DNA from: Roseomonas indoligenes
GTDB taxonomy: Bacteria; Pseudomonadota; Alphaproteobacteria; Acetobacterales; Acetobacteraceae
DNA: 64,000 nucleotides
NCBI RefSeq assembly: GCF_017813365.1
Contig: NZ_JAGIZA010000009.1
Coordinates: 124,001-188,000 of the forward strand
Direction: 5' to 3'
Numbering within the stretch: the first letter of the stretch is position 1; every line of letters begins with the position of its first letter. A program made the translations under genes and the position numbers. This document shows, in pieces, positions 1-9,177 of this stretch. The notes under the pieces are model-generated. The model saw only the letters and a list, made by a program, of their open reading frames with translations. It had not been told where the DNA came from and ran no database searches.

Positions 1-1
1 C

Positions 2-2014
2 TCATGCGTCGCTCCCCGTCAGGAACAGGTTGCCCATCGCATCCCCCCGCGCCCGCCATCCCGGCGGCACGACCGTGGTGGACCACGCATCCTCGATGAT
101 CGCCGGCCCCGCCGCCGCCCCCGCCATCGTCTCGCGCGGCAGGATCACCGTGGAAACCTTCCCCAACCCCGGAAACACGCAATCCCGCACGCGCGAGGCC
201 CGCACCGGCCGCCCCACATCCGGCCGCGCCAGCGCCACCGTGGAAGGCTTCCGCGCCTGTACCCGCAGCGCCTCGATCACGCAGGGCTCATTGGTGGCAT
301 AGCCATAGAGCTGCCGGTGCCGCGCATGGAAATCCGCTTCCAGCACCGCCGGGTCCAGCGGCACCGCGAACGGCACCGGCGTCGCCTCGCTCTGCGCCGC
401 GTAGCGCATCAGCGCCACGTGCTCCATCGCGATCCCCTCCGGCTCCACGCCGTTGGCGATCAGCGGCCCCCGCGCCTCCGCCTCCATCTCCCCCACCCGC
501 GCCAGGAACCCCACCGCGTCCAACCCCGCCAGCGCCAGCCGCACCGTCCGCTGCTGCAGGAAGGAAAAGTCCGCCGTCAAACACCCCAGCGCGGAAAAGG
601 CGGAGGACGCCGCCGGCACGATCACCTCTCGCAGCCCGTACATCTCCGCCAACCCCGCCGCGTGCATCGGCCCGCCGCCGCCGAAGGCCAGCAGCGCGCA
701 ATCCCGCCCGTCCACGCCGCGCTCCACTGTCACGCGCCGCAGCGCCCGCGCCATGGCCGCGTTCGCCACGCGCAGGATCCCCAGCGCCGCTTCCTCTACG
801 CCCATCCCCAGCGCCTCGCCGATCGGCGCCACCACCCGCCGCGCCGCCTCCACGTCCAGCTGGATCGTGTCCCCTAGCCGCGCCTCCGGATCGAGATAGC
901 CGAGCACCGCATTGGCGTCCGTGATCGTCGCCTTCGTGCCGCCGCGGCCGTAGCAGGCCGGCCCTGGCTCCGACCCCGCGCTTTCCGGCCCCACGGAAAG
1001 CCCGCCCGGCCCGAGCTTCACGATGGAGCCGCCGCCCGCGCCGATCGAATGCACCGCCAGCATCGGCTGCCGCAGCGGCCGCCCACCGATCATGCGCGTG
1101 TCCGTCATCTCCGCCTGCCCATCGACGATGAGGCAGACATCCGTCGTCGTCCCGCCCATGTCGAAGGTCAGCACCCGCGGCCGCCCCAGTTCCCGCGCCA
1201 GCCGGGCGGAGGCCGAGACCCCCGCCGCGGGCCCGGAGGCAGCCATGACAAGCGGCCGCTTCTTCACGGCGGGCACCGGCACCATCGCCCCCGCCGAATG
1301 GAACACCTGCAGCCCCGCCCCGATCGGCAGCCGCTCCTCCAACTCCGTCAGGTAGTCCACAGCAACGGGCATCGCCGCCGCGTTGAAGGCGGTGGAGGAG
1401 GCGCGCTCATACTCCCGCGCCTCCGGGTTCACCTCGTGGCTCACGCAGAGATGCGGCACCACGCCCCGCAGCCGCTCCGCCACCATCCGCTCATGCGCGG
1501 GATTGGCATAGGCGTGCAGCAGCGAGACGGCGACGCTCTCCACCCCGCTCCCCTTCAGCCAAGCTGCCAGCCGGTCCAGCTCCGCATCGTCCAGCGGCCG
1601 CAGCACCTTGCCCGTATGGTCCAGCCGCTCCCGCAGCCCGAAGCACAGGATCGCCGGCACCAGCGGCGGGGCCTTCGGCGGCACGTCCAGCCGGTACAGC
1701 TCCCGCCGGCGGTAGCGCCCAATTTCCAGCACATCCTCGAAGCCCTCGGTGGCCACCAGCGCCACCTTCGGCAACCGCTCCTCCACCAGCGCGTTCGTCA
1801 CCCGCGTCGTGCCGTGCACGAAGCGCCGCACGTCGCCGGCGGAAAGCCCCACCGCCGCCAGGGCCTCCAGCATCGCCCGCACCGGCTCCGCGGGGCGCGA
1901 CGGCACCTTGGCGATCCGCGTCTCCCCACCACCCAAGGGACTCGAGATCCGAACTGCGATGATGTCGGTGAACGTCCCGCCGATATCGGTGCCGATGTCC
2001 CACTCGCCCCGCAA
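2..2014 (-). CDS. hyuA: Hydantoinase/oxoprolinase A family protein
   Basis: ATP-dependent N-methylhydantoinase or 5-oxoprolinase alpha-type subunit, 670 aa, close to the usual family length. The N-terminal actin-like ATPase motif DIGGTFTDI lies near residues 10-18, HGTTRVTNAL near 66-75, and a second phosphate-binding motif, FDMGGTTTDV, in the middle. The start must be TTG at 2014: an in-frame TAG sits two codons upstream and a GGGGGA ribosome-binding site precedes it. The stop overlaps an ATG (ATGA) at the window edge, so a translationally coupled partner, expected to be the hyuB subunit, should follow outside the window. The substrate (hydantoin, oxoproline or other lactam) cannot be told from sequence. 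Confidence 0.9.
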   Translation of the reverse strand: MRGEWDIGTDIGGTFTDIIAVRISSPLGGGETRIAKVPSRPAEPVRAMLEALAAVGLSAGDVRRFVHGTTRVTNALVEERLPKVALVATEGFEDVLEIGRYRRRELYRLDVPPKAPPLVPAILCFGLRERLDHTGKVLRPLDDAELDRLAAWLKGSGVESVAVSLLHAYANPAHERMVAERLRGVVPHLCVSHEVNPEAREYERASSTAFNAAAMPVAVDYLTELEERLPIGAGLQVFHSAGAMVPVPAVKKRPLVMAASGPAAGVSASARLARELGRPRVLTFDMGGTTTDVCLIVDGQAEMTDTRMIGGRPLRQPMLAVHSIGAGGGSIVKLGPGGLSVGPESAGSEPGPACYGRGGTKATITDANAVLGYLDPEARLGDTIQLDVEAARRVVAPIGEALGMGVEEAALGILRVANAAMARALRRVTVERGVDGRDCALLAFGGGGPMHAAGLAEMYGLREVIVPAASSAFSALGCLTADFSFLQQRTVRLALAGLDAVGFLARVGEMEAEARGPLIANGVEPEGIAMEHVALMRYAAQSEATPVPFAVPLDPAVLEADFHARHRQLYGYATNEPCVIEALRVQARKPSTVALARPDVGRPVRASRVRDCVFPGLGKVSTVILPRETMAGAAAGPAIIEDAWSTTVVPPGWRARGDAMGNLFLTGSDA

Positions 2015-2103
2015 CGCCTATCCCCCAGTTGCCGCAACGCAGCACGGAGCCTAGACCCGGGGGACCGGCAGGCCCACCCCCGCCCGACGCGACAGGACGC
2101 CCC

Positions 2104-3438
2104 ATGCCCCCCATCGCCCGCGTGCAGAGCGACACCACCCTTCCCGCCCAGGTGGATGTCGCCGTTATCGGCGGCGGCATCGCCGGCACCATGGCGGCCT
2201 ACTACCTCGCCGCCGCCGGGCGCTCCGTCGCCCTGCTGGACAAGGGCGTCATCGCCGGGGAGCAGTCCAGCCGCAACTGGGGCTGGTGCCGCGTGCAGAA
2301 CCGGGACGAGCGCGAGATCCCGCTGATGCAGCGCAGCCTGGAGCTCTGGTCCGGCCTGCCCGCCGAGACCGGCGCCGATCTCGGCTTCCGCCGCGACGGC
2401 CTGACCTACGTCACCCGCAGCGAAGCGGAGGTGGCGAAGTGGGACCGCTGGGTCACCATGGCCCGCGGCTACCAGCAGCACAGCCGGATGCTCTCCGCCG
2501 CCGAGGCCCGCGCCGCCACCCCCGGCAACGACGGCGCCTGGATCGGCGGCGTCTCCTCCCCGCGCGACGGCATGGCCGAGCCCTTCATCGCCGTCCCCCG
2601 CCTCGCCGAGGCCGCCCGCGCCCGCGGCGCCACCCTCCACCAGCGCTGCGCCGTGCGCGGCCTGGACATCACCGCCGGCCGCGTCACCGGCGTCGTCACC
2701 GAACACGGCCGCATCAAGGCCGATGCCGTCCTCGTCGCCGGCGGCGCTTGGTCCGCCATGATGCTCCGCCGCCACGGCGTCTTCCTGCCCCAGGCCAGCA
2801 TCCTCTCCACCGTCTTCCTCACGAAGCCCGCGCCGGAGGTGACGAAGGGCGGCATCTACACCCCGGACATCACCATCAGCCGCCGCAGCAACGGCGGCTA
2901 CATCGTCGCCGCCAACAACCGCGGCCGGATCGAGCTCACCCCCGCCGGCATCCGCCAGGCCCGCCTCTTCTGGCCCACCCTCCGCAGCCGCTGGAACAGC
3001 GTCTCCTTCGGCGTCGGCTCCTCCTTCCTCCGCGGCCCCGATGCCTGGCACGGCAAGTGGTCCCTCGACCGCCCCTCCCCCTTCGAGGAGGAGGCCATGC
3101 GAACCCTCGACCCCGCCCCCGCCGCCAACGTCGCCGCCCCCGCCCTCGCCCAGCTCGCCAAGTCCTGGCCCACCCTCGCCGGCACGGAAGCCGACTCCAC
3201 CTGGGCCGGCTGGATCGAATCCACGCCGGACGCCGTGCCGGTCATCGCCCCCATCGGCGCCCTCCCCGGCCTCTTCGTCTCCACCGGCTACAGCGGCCAC
3301 GGCTTCGGCATCGGCCCCGGCGCCGGCCACCTCGCCGCCGACCTCATCCTCGGCCGCACCCCCATCGTGGACCCGGCGCCCTTCCGCCTGGACCGGCTGG
3401 TGGACGGCTCGCCCATCCGCGAGCCCGGGATGATCTGA
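2104..3438 (+). CDS. FAD-dependent amine/amino-acid oxidoreductase (DAO family)
   Basis: Predicted flavoprotein of 444 aa that oxidises a secondary amine or D-amino acid. An N-terminal Rossmann fold has GGGIAGTMAAYYLA, followed by the SSRNWGWCR segment typical of gamma-glutamylputrescine oxidase-like proteins. The C-terminal STGYSGHGFGIGPGAG is the usual second FAD-contacting motif. I chose ATG 2104 rather than an in-frame ATG 75 nt upstream because AGGA lies just before it and homologues begin near here. It is divergent from hyuA, so the two may share control in nitrogen-compound breakdown; that link is inference. Confidence 0.88.
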   Translation: MPPIARVQSDTTLPAQVDVAVIGGGIAGTMAAYYLAAAGRSVALLDKGVIAGEQSSRNWGWCRVQNRDEREIPLMQRSLELWSGLPAETGADLGFRRDGLTYVTRSEAEVAKWDRWVTMARGYQQHSRMLSAAEARAATPGNDGAWIGGVSSPRDGMAEPFIAVPRLAEAARARGATLHQRCAVRGLDITAGRVTGVVTEHGRIKADAVLVAGGAWSAMMLRRHGVFLPQASILSTVFLTKPAPEVTKGGIYTPDITISRRSNGGYIVAANNRGRIELTPAGIRQARLFWPTLRSRWNSVSFGVGSSFLRGPDAWHGKWSLDRPSPFEEEAMRTLDPAPAANVAAPALAQLAKSWPTLAGTEADSTWAGWIESTPDAVPVIAPIGALPGLFVSTGYSGHGFGIGPGAGHLAADLILGRTPIVDPAPFRLDRLVDGSPIREPGMI

Positions 3439-3460
3439 TCCTGCGGGGGGCGGTCCGTGG

Positions 3461-3694
3461 CCAGGGAGAGGAAGAAGGAATTCTTCCTCTCCCCGGACCC
3501 CTCACCATCATCTTTCTCTAGGAGTTGGAGTCACTCGGCTGACGGTGCGCCTGAGGTCGATGACCTCAGGCGACTGCAAGGGCCGGATCAAACCGCCAGG
3601 CAGAAACCTCATCTCAGGACGATGCGGCGGCAGCCAGATGGGGGTCCAGGGGCCTCAGGCCCCTGGCGGAGGTCCAGGAGGCGGAGCCTCCTGG
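3461..3694 (-). repeat. Composite hairpin repeat, copy A (class b middle)
   Basis: Read on the minus strand, the element starts 23 bp after the lrp-like stop. Stem M1 is at 3674-3694 (arms CCAGGAGGC/GCCTCCTGG), M3 at 3646-3666 (CCAGGGGCC/GGCCCCTGG), M5 at 3549-3571 (GCCTGAGGTC/GACCTCAGGC) and the long end hairpin M6 at 3461-3496 (16-bp arms, one mismatch, 4-nt loop). It fills a convergent gap. It is mosaic: its M5 stem is the sequence otherwise seen in copies E and L, but its M6 is the common type. Confidence 0.9.
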
Positions 3695-3717
3695 GGCCGG
3701 AAAGACCAACCCCCGGA

Positions 3718-4185
3718 TCACCCCGCATACCCCGTCGGCAGCGCCGTCGTGTACTTGATCTGCTCCATCGAGAAGCTGGACGACACGTCGAACAGGTCCG
3801 CCATCTCGATCAGCCGCTTGTACACCCCATCATAGGCCGCGATGTCCGGCACCACCACGCGCAGCAGGTAGTCCACGCTGCCGCTCATCCGGTGGAACTC
3901 CAGCACCTCCGGGATCTCGCTCACCGCCCGGCAGAAGCGCTCCGCCCATTCCATGGAATGGCGGTTGGTGCGGATGGTCACGAAGACCGTCACGCCCACC
4001 CGCATCCTCGCCGCGTCCAGCAGCGCCACGCGGCGGCGGATCACCCCCTCCTCCTCCAGCCGCCGGATGCGCCGCCAGCACGGGGAGGGCGAAAGCCCCA
4101 CCCGCTCCGCGATCTCCGCCACGGGAAGGGTCGCATCGGCCTGAAGCAGGTCGAGGATCTTCCGGTCAAAGCTGTCCAGGGGCAT
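3718..4185 (-). CDS. Lrp/AsnC family transcriptional regulator
   Basis: Leucine-responsive regulator family, 155 aa from this start. An N-terminal winged helix-turn-helix (FDRKILDLLQADAT, then AEIAERVGLSPSPCWRRIRRLEEEGVI) precedes a RAM/ACT-like effector domain with a G-D-YLL motif (GSVDYLLRVVV). An in-frame ATG at 4206 would add 7 residues; I prefer 4185 because family members usually start a few residues before DRKIL, though neither start has a clear ribosome-binding site. It is convergent with the FAD oxidoreductase across repeat copy A. Its target may be amino-acid metabolism nearby, which is inference. Confidence 0.9.
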   Translation of the reverse strand: MPLDSFDRKILDLLQADATLPVAEIAERVGLSPSPCWRRIRRLEEEGVIRRRVALLDAARMRVGVTVFVTIRTNRHSMEWAERFCRAVSEIPEVLEFHRMSGSVDYLLRVVVPDIAAYDGVYKRLIEMADLFDVSSSFSMEQIKYTTALPTGYAG

Positions 4186-4311
4186 GGGATTCCAGGATTC
4201 GCCCATTTCGGGGCACCGTATTCCACCATCCTGGGAAGCCGGACAGCCGAACGCAAGAACTTACCGGGGCCGCGCCCCTACCATGCCCAGGTCGTCGCAG
4301 AGGATACGGAC

Positions 4312-4551
4312 ATGGCGCTGCCCTCCTTCACGGAACACCCGGCCGCCGTCGGGGAGAGCTACGCGGAGCACATGCACACCGCGTCCTGGTTCGGCTGGCA
4401 GATGCTGCTGGGCGCCGGCGCCTGCTTCGTCCACGCCCTGCTGCCTTTCCTCTTCACGAGGACCGGCTCCGCCAAGATCGCCCTGCTGCACGACCGCATG
4501 GTGGCCAACCGCGTGAAGGCCACGAACCGCCACCTCGTCCCGGCGGAGTAG
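4312..4551 (+). CDS. DUF6356 family small membrane protein
   Basis: A 79-aa protein beginning with the family hallmark FTEHPAAVGESYAEHM, then one hydrophobic stretch (about residues 27-48) and a basic tail. The function of the family is unknown. ATG 4312 is preceded by AGAGGA with suitable spacing; the ATG at 4283 is out of frame. It ends only 9 bp before the convergent DinB gene. Confidence 0.8.
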   Translation: MALPSFTEHPAAVGESYAEHMHTASWFGWQMLLGAGACFVHALLPFLFTRTGSAKIALLHDRMVANRVKATNRHLVPAE

Positions 4552-4560
4552 GCGCGGGGA

Positions 4561-5127
4561 TCAGGCCATCCCGCGCCACACCTTCTCTTCCGTCCAGCCC
4601 AGCGCCGCGAATTCACCGGCGCGCAGAGGCGCCTCTTCCGAAGCATAGAACTCGTCCAGCTGCGGCGGCGCCACGCCCGTGCCGCTCAGCATGGCGTGCG
4701 CCTGCCCGCGATGATGGATATCGTGCTGGAACAGGTGAAGCAGCAGCCGGTCCATCCGCTCGTGCTGGATGCGGCTGCCCCGATGGACAGACACGATCCG
4801 GGCCAGCCCCGCAGCGTTCAGCCCATCCACCACCGCCATCAGCCGCGCATCCACCGCCGCCTGCGCTGCCTTCAGCGCGGCCACTGTCGCGCAGGGCTCC
4901 GGATCCGCCCAGGCCGCCGGCCCAAGCGTCCCGCCCTCCATCGCGTCCACGTAGAAGCGGTCGATGACGAGGATATGGTTCAGCGTCGCCCGCAGGCTCG
5001 GAAAGAACCCCGTCCGCGGCGCGGTGAACTCCGCCTGGGACAGCCCCTCGCAGGCCGTCAGCAGCCTGTGATTCGCCCAGGAATTGTTCCGGGCCATGGT
5101 GCGGTAGGGCAGAAGCTGGGCATCCAT
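4561..5127 (-). CDS. DinB family protein
   Basis: A 188-aa DinB/YfiT four-helix protein. The expected metal-site histidines are visible: LNHIL near residue 50 and the QHDIHHRGQAH segment near residues 133-143. Family members bind a divalent metal and many are thiol-dependent transferases; the substrate here is unknown. It follows the ABC-F gene on the same strand with a 22-bp gap, so the two may be co-transcribed. Confidence 0.88.
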   Translation of the reverse strand: MDAQLLPYRTMARNNSWANHRLLTACEGLSQAEFTAPRTGFFPSLRATLNHILVIDRFYVDAMEGGTLGPAAWADPEPCATVAALKAAQAAVDARLMAVVDGLNAAGLARIVSVHRGSRIQHERMDRLLLHLFQHDIHHRGQAHAMLSGTGVAPPQLDEFYASEEAPLRAGEFAALGWTEEKVWRGMA

Positions 5128-5149
5128 GCGCCCAGCCTGCCACGCCGGA

Positions 5150-7033
5150 TCAGGCGGCTTCCAGCTTCTCGCTCAGTTCCAGCCACTCCTCCTCCAGCTT
5201 CGCCACGGTGGCGGCGATCGCCGCGCGCCGCGTATTCGCCCAGGCGATGTCCGCCGGCTTGAAGCGCGAGTAGGTCTCGGTGTCGGAAAGCTTCCTCTCC
5301 AGCAGCCCGTCCTCCAGGCGCAGCTTCTCGATCCGCGCCTCGATCTCCTTCACCCGCTCCCGGATCGGCGCCAGGGCGGCGCGCGCCGCCGCCCGGCTCG
5401 CCGCCGTCGGCTTGGCCGGCGCGGCGGGATCGCCCTTGGAAGCCCGCGCCTCCCGCCGGTCCTCCCGCGCCCGGTTCGCCAGCCAGGCCCGGTAGTCGTC
5501 CAGGTCCCCGTCGAAGGGCGAGACCTTCCCGTCCGCCACCAGCCACAGCCGGTCCGCCGCCAGCTCCACCATGTGCGGGTCGTGGGTGATCAGCACCACC
5601 GCGCCCTTGTAGTCCGCCAGGGCCCGGACCATCGCCTCGCGCGCGTCGATGTCCAGGTGGTTCGTCGGCTCGTCCAGGATCAGCAGCTGCGGCGCGTCCC
5701 GCGTGGTGATGGCCAGCATCAGCCGCGCCTTCTCCCCGCCGGAGCAGTTGCGGATCAGCGTCGTCGCCCGGTCCTCGTCCAGCCCGAACCGCGCCAGCTG
5801 GGACCGCGCCTGCGTCACCGTCGCCTGCGGCGGCATCGCCGCCTGCATGTGGGACAGCGGCGTCCCCTCCGGGTCCAGCGCCTCCGCCTGGTGCTGGTCG
5901 AAATACCCGATCTTCAGCCGCTGCGTGCGCTTCACCTCGCCGGAGCGCGCCTCCAGCTTCCCCGCGATCAGCTTCGCCAGCGTGGACTTGCCGTTGCCGT
6001 TCGCGCCCAGCAGCGCGATCCGGTCATCCTGGTCCAGCCGCAGCCCGAGCCCGGACAGGATCGTGCGGTTCCCGTACCCCACGCTCGCGTCGTACATCGT
6101 CAGGATCGGCGGCGGCACTTCCGGCGGATCGGGGAACTCGAACCGCGTCGATCCGTCCTCCGCCACCTCGATCACCGGCGGCAGCTTCTCGATCGCCTTG
6201 AGGCGGGACTGCGCCTGCCGCGCCTTCGTCGCCTTGGCGCGGAACCGGTCCACGAAGGCCTGCATATGCGCGCGCTGCGCCAGCACCTTCTCGTTCAGCG
6301 CGGCCTGCTGCGCCATCCGCTCCCCGCGGATCCGCACGAACTCGGAATACCCGCCGGGATAGGTGGTGATCTTCCCGCGATCCAGATGCGCGATGCTGTC
6401 CACGCACTCGTCCAGCACCTCCCGGTCGTGGGAGATGATGATCGCCGCCCCGGGGAAGCGCCGCAGCCACCCCTCCAGCCAGATCGTCGCCTCCAGGTCC
6501 AGGTGGTTCGTCGGCTCGTCCAGCAGCAGCAGGTCCGGCTCCAGCGACAGCGCGCAGGCCAGCGCCACGCGCATCCGCCACCCGCCGGAGAACTCCTTCA
6601 CCGTCCGCTGCTGCGCCTCGGCGTCAAACCCCAGCCCCGCCAGAACGGTGGCCGCCCGCGCCGGCGCCGCATCCGCCCCGATCGCGATCAGCCGCTCCTG
6701 CACCTCCGCCAGCCGGGTCGGATCGCCGCTCTCCATCTCCGCCAGCAGCTCGGACCGCTCCCTGTCCGCCGCCAGCACCGTCTCCAGCAGGGAAACATCC
6801 GTCCCCGGCTGCTCCTGCGCCACATGCGCCATCCGCGCCCGCGCCGCGATCCGCACCTCGCCGCCATCCGGCTGCAAGGTGCCCGTCAGCACCCGGAACA
6901 GGGTGGACTTCCCCGTCCCGTTCCGCCCCACCAGCCCCAGCTTGCGCCCGGGGTCCAGCTGCAGGTTCGCGCCGTCGAGAAGGGTGCGCCCGGCCATGCG
7001 GATGGTCAGGTCGCGAAGGGCAAGCACCGTCAT
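5150..7033 (-). CDS. ABC-F family ATP-binding cassette protein (YheS/Uup-like)
   Basis: A 627-aa soluble protein with two ABC ATPase domains and no membrane segment. Domain 1 has Walker [10 protein letters not shown] near residue 37, signature FSGGWRMR near 150 and Walker [13 protein letters not shown] near 170. Domain 2 has GANGNGKST near 341, signature CSGGEKARL and [13 protein letters not shown] charged linker (about 235-290) and a C-terminal coiled coil (about 540-627) fit the YheS/Uup group, which acts on ribosomes. It starts at ATG 7033, divergent from nhaA. Confidence 0.92.
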   Translation of the reverse strand: MTVLALRDLTIRMAGRTLLDGANLQLDPGRKLGLVGRNGTGKSTLFRVLTGTLQPDGGEVRIAARARMAHVAQEQPGTDVSLLETVLAADRERSELLAEMESGDPTRLAEVQERLIAIGADAAPARAATVLAGLGFDAEAQQRTVKEFSGGWRMRVALACALSLEPDLLLLDEPTNHLDLEATIWLEGWLRRFPGAAIIISHDREVLDECVDSIAHLDRGKITTYPGGYSEFVRIRGERMAQQAALNEKVLAQRAHMQAFVDRFRAKATKARQAQSRLKAIEKLPPVIEVAEDGSTRFEFPDPPEVPPPILTMYDASVGYGNRTILSGLGLRLDQDDRIALLGANGNGKSTLAKLIAGKLEARSGEVKRTQRLKIGYFDQHQAEALDPEGTPLSHMQAAMPPQATVTQARSQLARFGLDEDRATTLIRNCSGGEKARLMLAITTRDAPQLLILDEPTNHLDIDAREAMVRALADYKGAVVLITHDPHMVELAADRLWLVADGKVSPFDGDLDDYRAWLANRAREDRREARASKGDPAAPAKPTAASRAAARAALAPIRERVKEIEARIEKLRLEDGLLERKLSDTETYSRFKPADIAWANTRRAAIAATVAKLEEEWLELSEKLEAA

Positions 7034-7073
7034 GCCCGGCTTCTACCGCGCCGCCCCCGGCAACGGAACGGAG

Positions 7074-7115
7074 ATGATGCGCCGCATCATTCCGGGAGGA
7101 ACCCTGGAATGTTCC
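7074..7115. promoter_or_regulatory. Two inverted repeats in the ABC-F/nhaA divergent gap
   Basis: A perfect palindrome, ATGATGCG-C-CGCATCAT, is at 7074-7090, and GGAAC-N8-GTTCC is at 7098-7115. Both sit in the 136-bp gap between the divergent starts, where a regulator could bind. No regulator gene is adjacent, so the role is a guess from position and symmetry. Confidence 0.35.
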
Positions 7116-7169
7116 TGCTCCCCGCCGCCCCCCGTGCTAGTGCCGCGCCACGCATCCCACGGAGTCCCA

Positions 7170-8363
7170 ATGGCCCAGGCCGCCCACCACGACGCCCGCC
7201 CCAGCGCCCTGCGCCGCTTCCTCGAAGGCCAGTCCTCCGCCGGGCTCGTGCTGATGGCCGCCGCCGCCCTGGCCCTCGTGATCGCCAACACCCCCCTCAA
7301 CCCCGCCTACCAGGCCGCCCTGCACGCCCCCCTCGGCCCCCTCTCCGTCGAGCTCTGGATCAACGACGGCCTGATGGCCGTCTTCTTCCTGCTCGTCGGC
7401 CTGGAGATCAAACGGGAATCCCTGGACGGCCAGCTCTCCACCTGGCCCCGCCGCGCCCTGCCCGGCATCGCCGCCGCCGGCGGCATGGCCGTCCCCGCCC
7501 TCGTCTTCCTCGCCCTCAATCCCGCCGGAACCACCCATGGCTGGGCCATCCCCGCCGCAACCGACATCGCCTTCGCCCTCGGCGTCATCTCCCTTCTCGG
7601 CAGCCGCGTCCCCGCCTCGCTCCGCGTCTTCCTCGCGGCACTGGCCATCATCGACGACCTCGGCGCCGTCCTCATCATCGCCCTCTTCTACAACACCGGC
7701 CTCTCCTGGCCCGACCTGGCCGGCGCCGCCCTGGTCCTCGCCCTTCTCTTCGCCCTCAACCGCCTGGGCGTGCTGAACCTCCTCCCCTACCTCCTCCTCG
7801 GCGCCGTCCTCTGGGTCCTCGTCCTCCGCTCCGGCATCCACGCCACCCTCGCCGGCGTCCTCCTGGCCCTCGCCATCCCGCTCCGCGCCCGCCCCGCCGC
7901 CCCGGACGACGAAGTGGCGAGCCCCCTGCACCGGCTGGAGCACGCCCTCCACATCCCCGTCGGCTTCCTCATCGTGCCCGTTTTCGGCCTCGCCAACGCC
8001 GGCGTCCCCTTCCTCGGCCTCCCCGCCTCCGCCTTCGCCGCCCCCGTTACCCTCGGCGTCGGCCTCGGCCTCCTGGTCGGCAAGGCCGTCGGCGTCTTCG
8101 GCGCGGCCACCCTCACCATCCGCCTCGGCCTCGCCGACCTCCCCCCCTATGCCAGCCGCACCCAGCTCTTCGGCACGGCCCTCCTCTGCGGCATCGGCTT
8201 CACCATGAGCCTCTTCATCACCCTCCTCGCCTTCCCCGGGGACCCGGTCCTCCAGGCCGAGGCGAAAATCGGCATCCTCGGCGGCTCCCTCGTCTCCGGC
8301 CTCCTCGGCTACGCCCTGCTCCGCGTGGCCCCGAACGACTGGCCCGGCTCGCCCTCCCGATAA
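7170..8363 (+). CDS. nhaA: Na+/H+ antiporter NhaA
   Basis: Inner-membrane sodium/proton antiporter of 397 aa, normal length. It has about 12 hydrophobic segments. The functional aspartates are recognisable in [11 protein letters not shown] (equivalent to D133 of E. coli) and in [11 protein letters not shown] (equivalent to D163/D164), and LVGLEIKRE is conserved near residue 72. The start is ATG 7170, with GGAG five bases upstream; the frame is open far upstream, but that stretch is antisense to the ABC-F gene. It probably serves Na+ and pH homeostasis. Confidence 0.95.
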   Translation: MAQAAHHDARPSALRRFLEGQSSAGLVLMAAAALALVIANTPLNPAYQAALHAPLGPLSVELWINDGLMAVFFLLVGLEIKRESLDGQLSTWPRRALPGIAAAGGMAVPALVFLALNPAGTTHGWAIPAATDIAFALGVISLLGSRVPASLRVFLAALAIIDDLGAVLIIALFYNTGLSWPDLAGAALVLALLFALNRLGVLNLLPYLLLGAVLWVLVLRSGIHATLAGVLLALAIPLRARPAAPDDEVASPLHRLEHALHIPVGFLIVPVFGLANAGVPFLGLPASAFAAPVTLGVGLGLLVGKAVGVFGAATLTIRLGLADLPPYASRTQLFGTALLCGIGFTMSLFITLLAFPGDPVLQAEAKIGILGGSLVSGLLGYALLRVAPNDWPGSPSR

Positions 8364-8465
8364 GGCGGCCCGGTTACCTTTTTCCGCCCCGGCCCCCGCC
8401 CCCCTTGCCGAACGGCCCGGGCACCGCTACCGGGCCCCCCGACTCCAAACAGGGAATCCGCCGCC

Positions 8466-8888
8466 ATGGCCACCGAGCGCACCTTCTCCATCCTCAAGCC
8501 CGACGCGACCCGCCGGAATCTCACTGGCAAGATCAACGCCGTCTTCGAGGAGAAGGGCCTCCGCATCGTCGCCCAGAAGCGCATCCTGATGAGCCAGGCG
8601 ATGGCCGAGACCTTCTACGGCGTCCACAAGGAGCGGCCCTTCTTCAAGGACCTCGTCTCCTTCATGACCTCCGGCCCTGTCGTGGTGCAGGTCCTCGAGG
8701 GTGAGAACGCCGTTCTCGCCAACCGCGAGATCATGGGCGCCACCAACCCCGCCAACGCGGCCGAGGGCACCATCCGCAAGCTCTTCGCCGAGAGCATCGA
8801 GGCGAACTCCGTCCACGGCTCGGACAGCGCCGAGAATGCGGCCACCGAGATCGCGTTCTTCTTCGCCGGCTCCGAGATCGTCGGCTGA
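8466..8888 (+). CDS. ndk: Nucleoside-diphosphate kinase
   Basis: A 140-aa cytoplasmic enzyme that transfers the gamma phosphate between nucleoside triphosphates and diphosphates. K11 in LKPDAT and the catalytic H117 in the NSVHGSDS motif are present, and length and order match the family throughout. It lies 102 bp after nhaA and is followed at once by repeat copy B. Confidence 0.97.
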   Translation: MATERTFSILKPDATRRNLTGKINAVFEEKGLRIVAQKRILMSQAMAETFYGVHKERPFFKDLVSFMTSGPVVVQVLEGENAVLANREIMGATNPANAAEGTIRKLFAESIEANSVHGSDSAENAATEIAFFFAGSEIVG

Positions 8889-8895
8889 GATCATT

Positions 8896-9157
8896 CCAGG
8901 GGGCTCCGCCCCCTGGACTCCCGGGCAAACACGAAGTGCTTGTCCCGAGCCAGGAGCCTGAGTCTCCTGGACCTGCATCGGGCTGCAGCAGGACTGACTT
9001 GAACTGCCAGCCCTCTACGATCGGGTCTGATTCCGCCCCTGCAGCCGCCTCGGCTCCACGAGCCGAGGCGCACCGTCAACGCGGCAAGACCAACTCCTGG
9101 AAGAAGATGATGGTGAGGGGTCCGGGGAGAGGAAGAATTTCTTCTTCCTCTCCCCGG
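8896..9157 (+). repeat. Composite hairpin repeat, copy B (class a middle)
   Basis: It begins 8 bp after the ndk stop. M1 is at 8896-8916 (CCAGGGGGC/GCCCCCTGG), M2 at 8922-8947, M3 at 8950-8970, M5 at 9047-9069 (GCCTCGGCTC/GAGCCGAGGC) and M6 at 9122-9157 (16-bp arms CCGGGGAGAGGAAGAA and complement, loop TTTC). In M2 an A-T pair replaces the G-C pair found in copies F and L, a matched two-sided change. It fills the convergent gap between ndk and tctA. Confidence 0.93.
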
Positions 9158-9177
9158 GACAGACCCTCAGCGCAGGA

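Noticed and set aside
1..5. Start of a hyuB-like gene at the left edge
   Set aside because: Only an ATG overlapping the hyuA stop is inside the window. It is noted in the hyuA entry but is too short to annotate.
3461..3496. M6 hairpin as a standard intrinsic terminator
   Set aside because: The stem is long and GC-rich, but it is not followed by a T-run in either direction; the following bases are GGACAGACC on one side and GGACCCCTCACC on the other. A 3'-end role is possible, but not the simple textbook form.
5126..8704. A 1192-codon open frame on the plus strand
   Set aside because: It runs antisense to the ABC-F gene and out of frame across nhaA and ndk, with Arg/Pro/His-rich translation. 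Long false frames are normal in DNA this GC-rich.
9110..9157. A recurring short peptide (MMVRGPGRGRIPSSSPRDRP-like) in many repeat copies
   Set aside because: It comes from the conserved link and M6 hairpin, starts without a ribosome-binding site, and runs into different unrelated sequence in each copy. On the other strand the same DNA gives another constant peptide. Stem-preserving changes show selection on pairing, not on codons.
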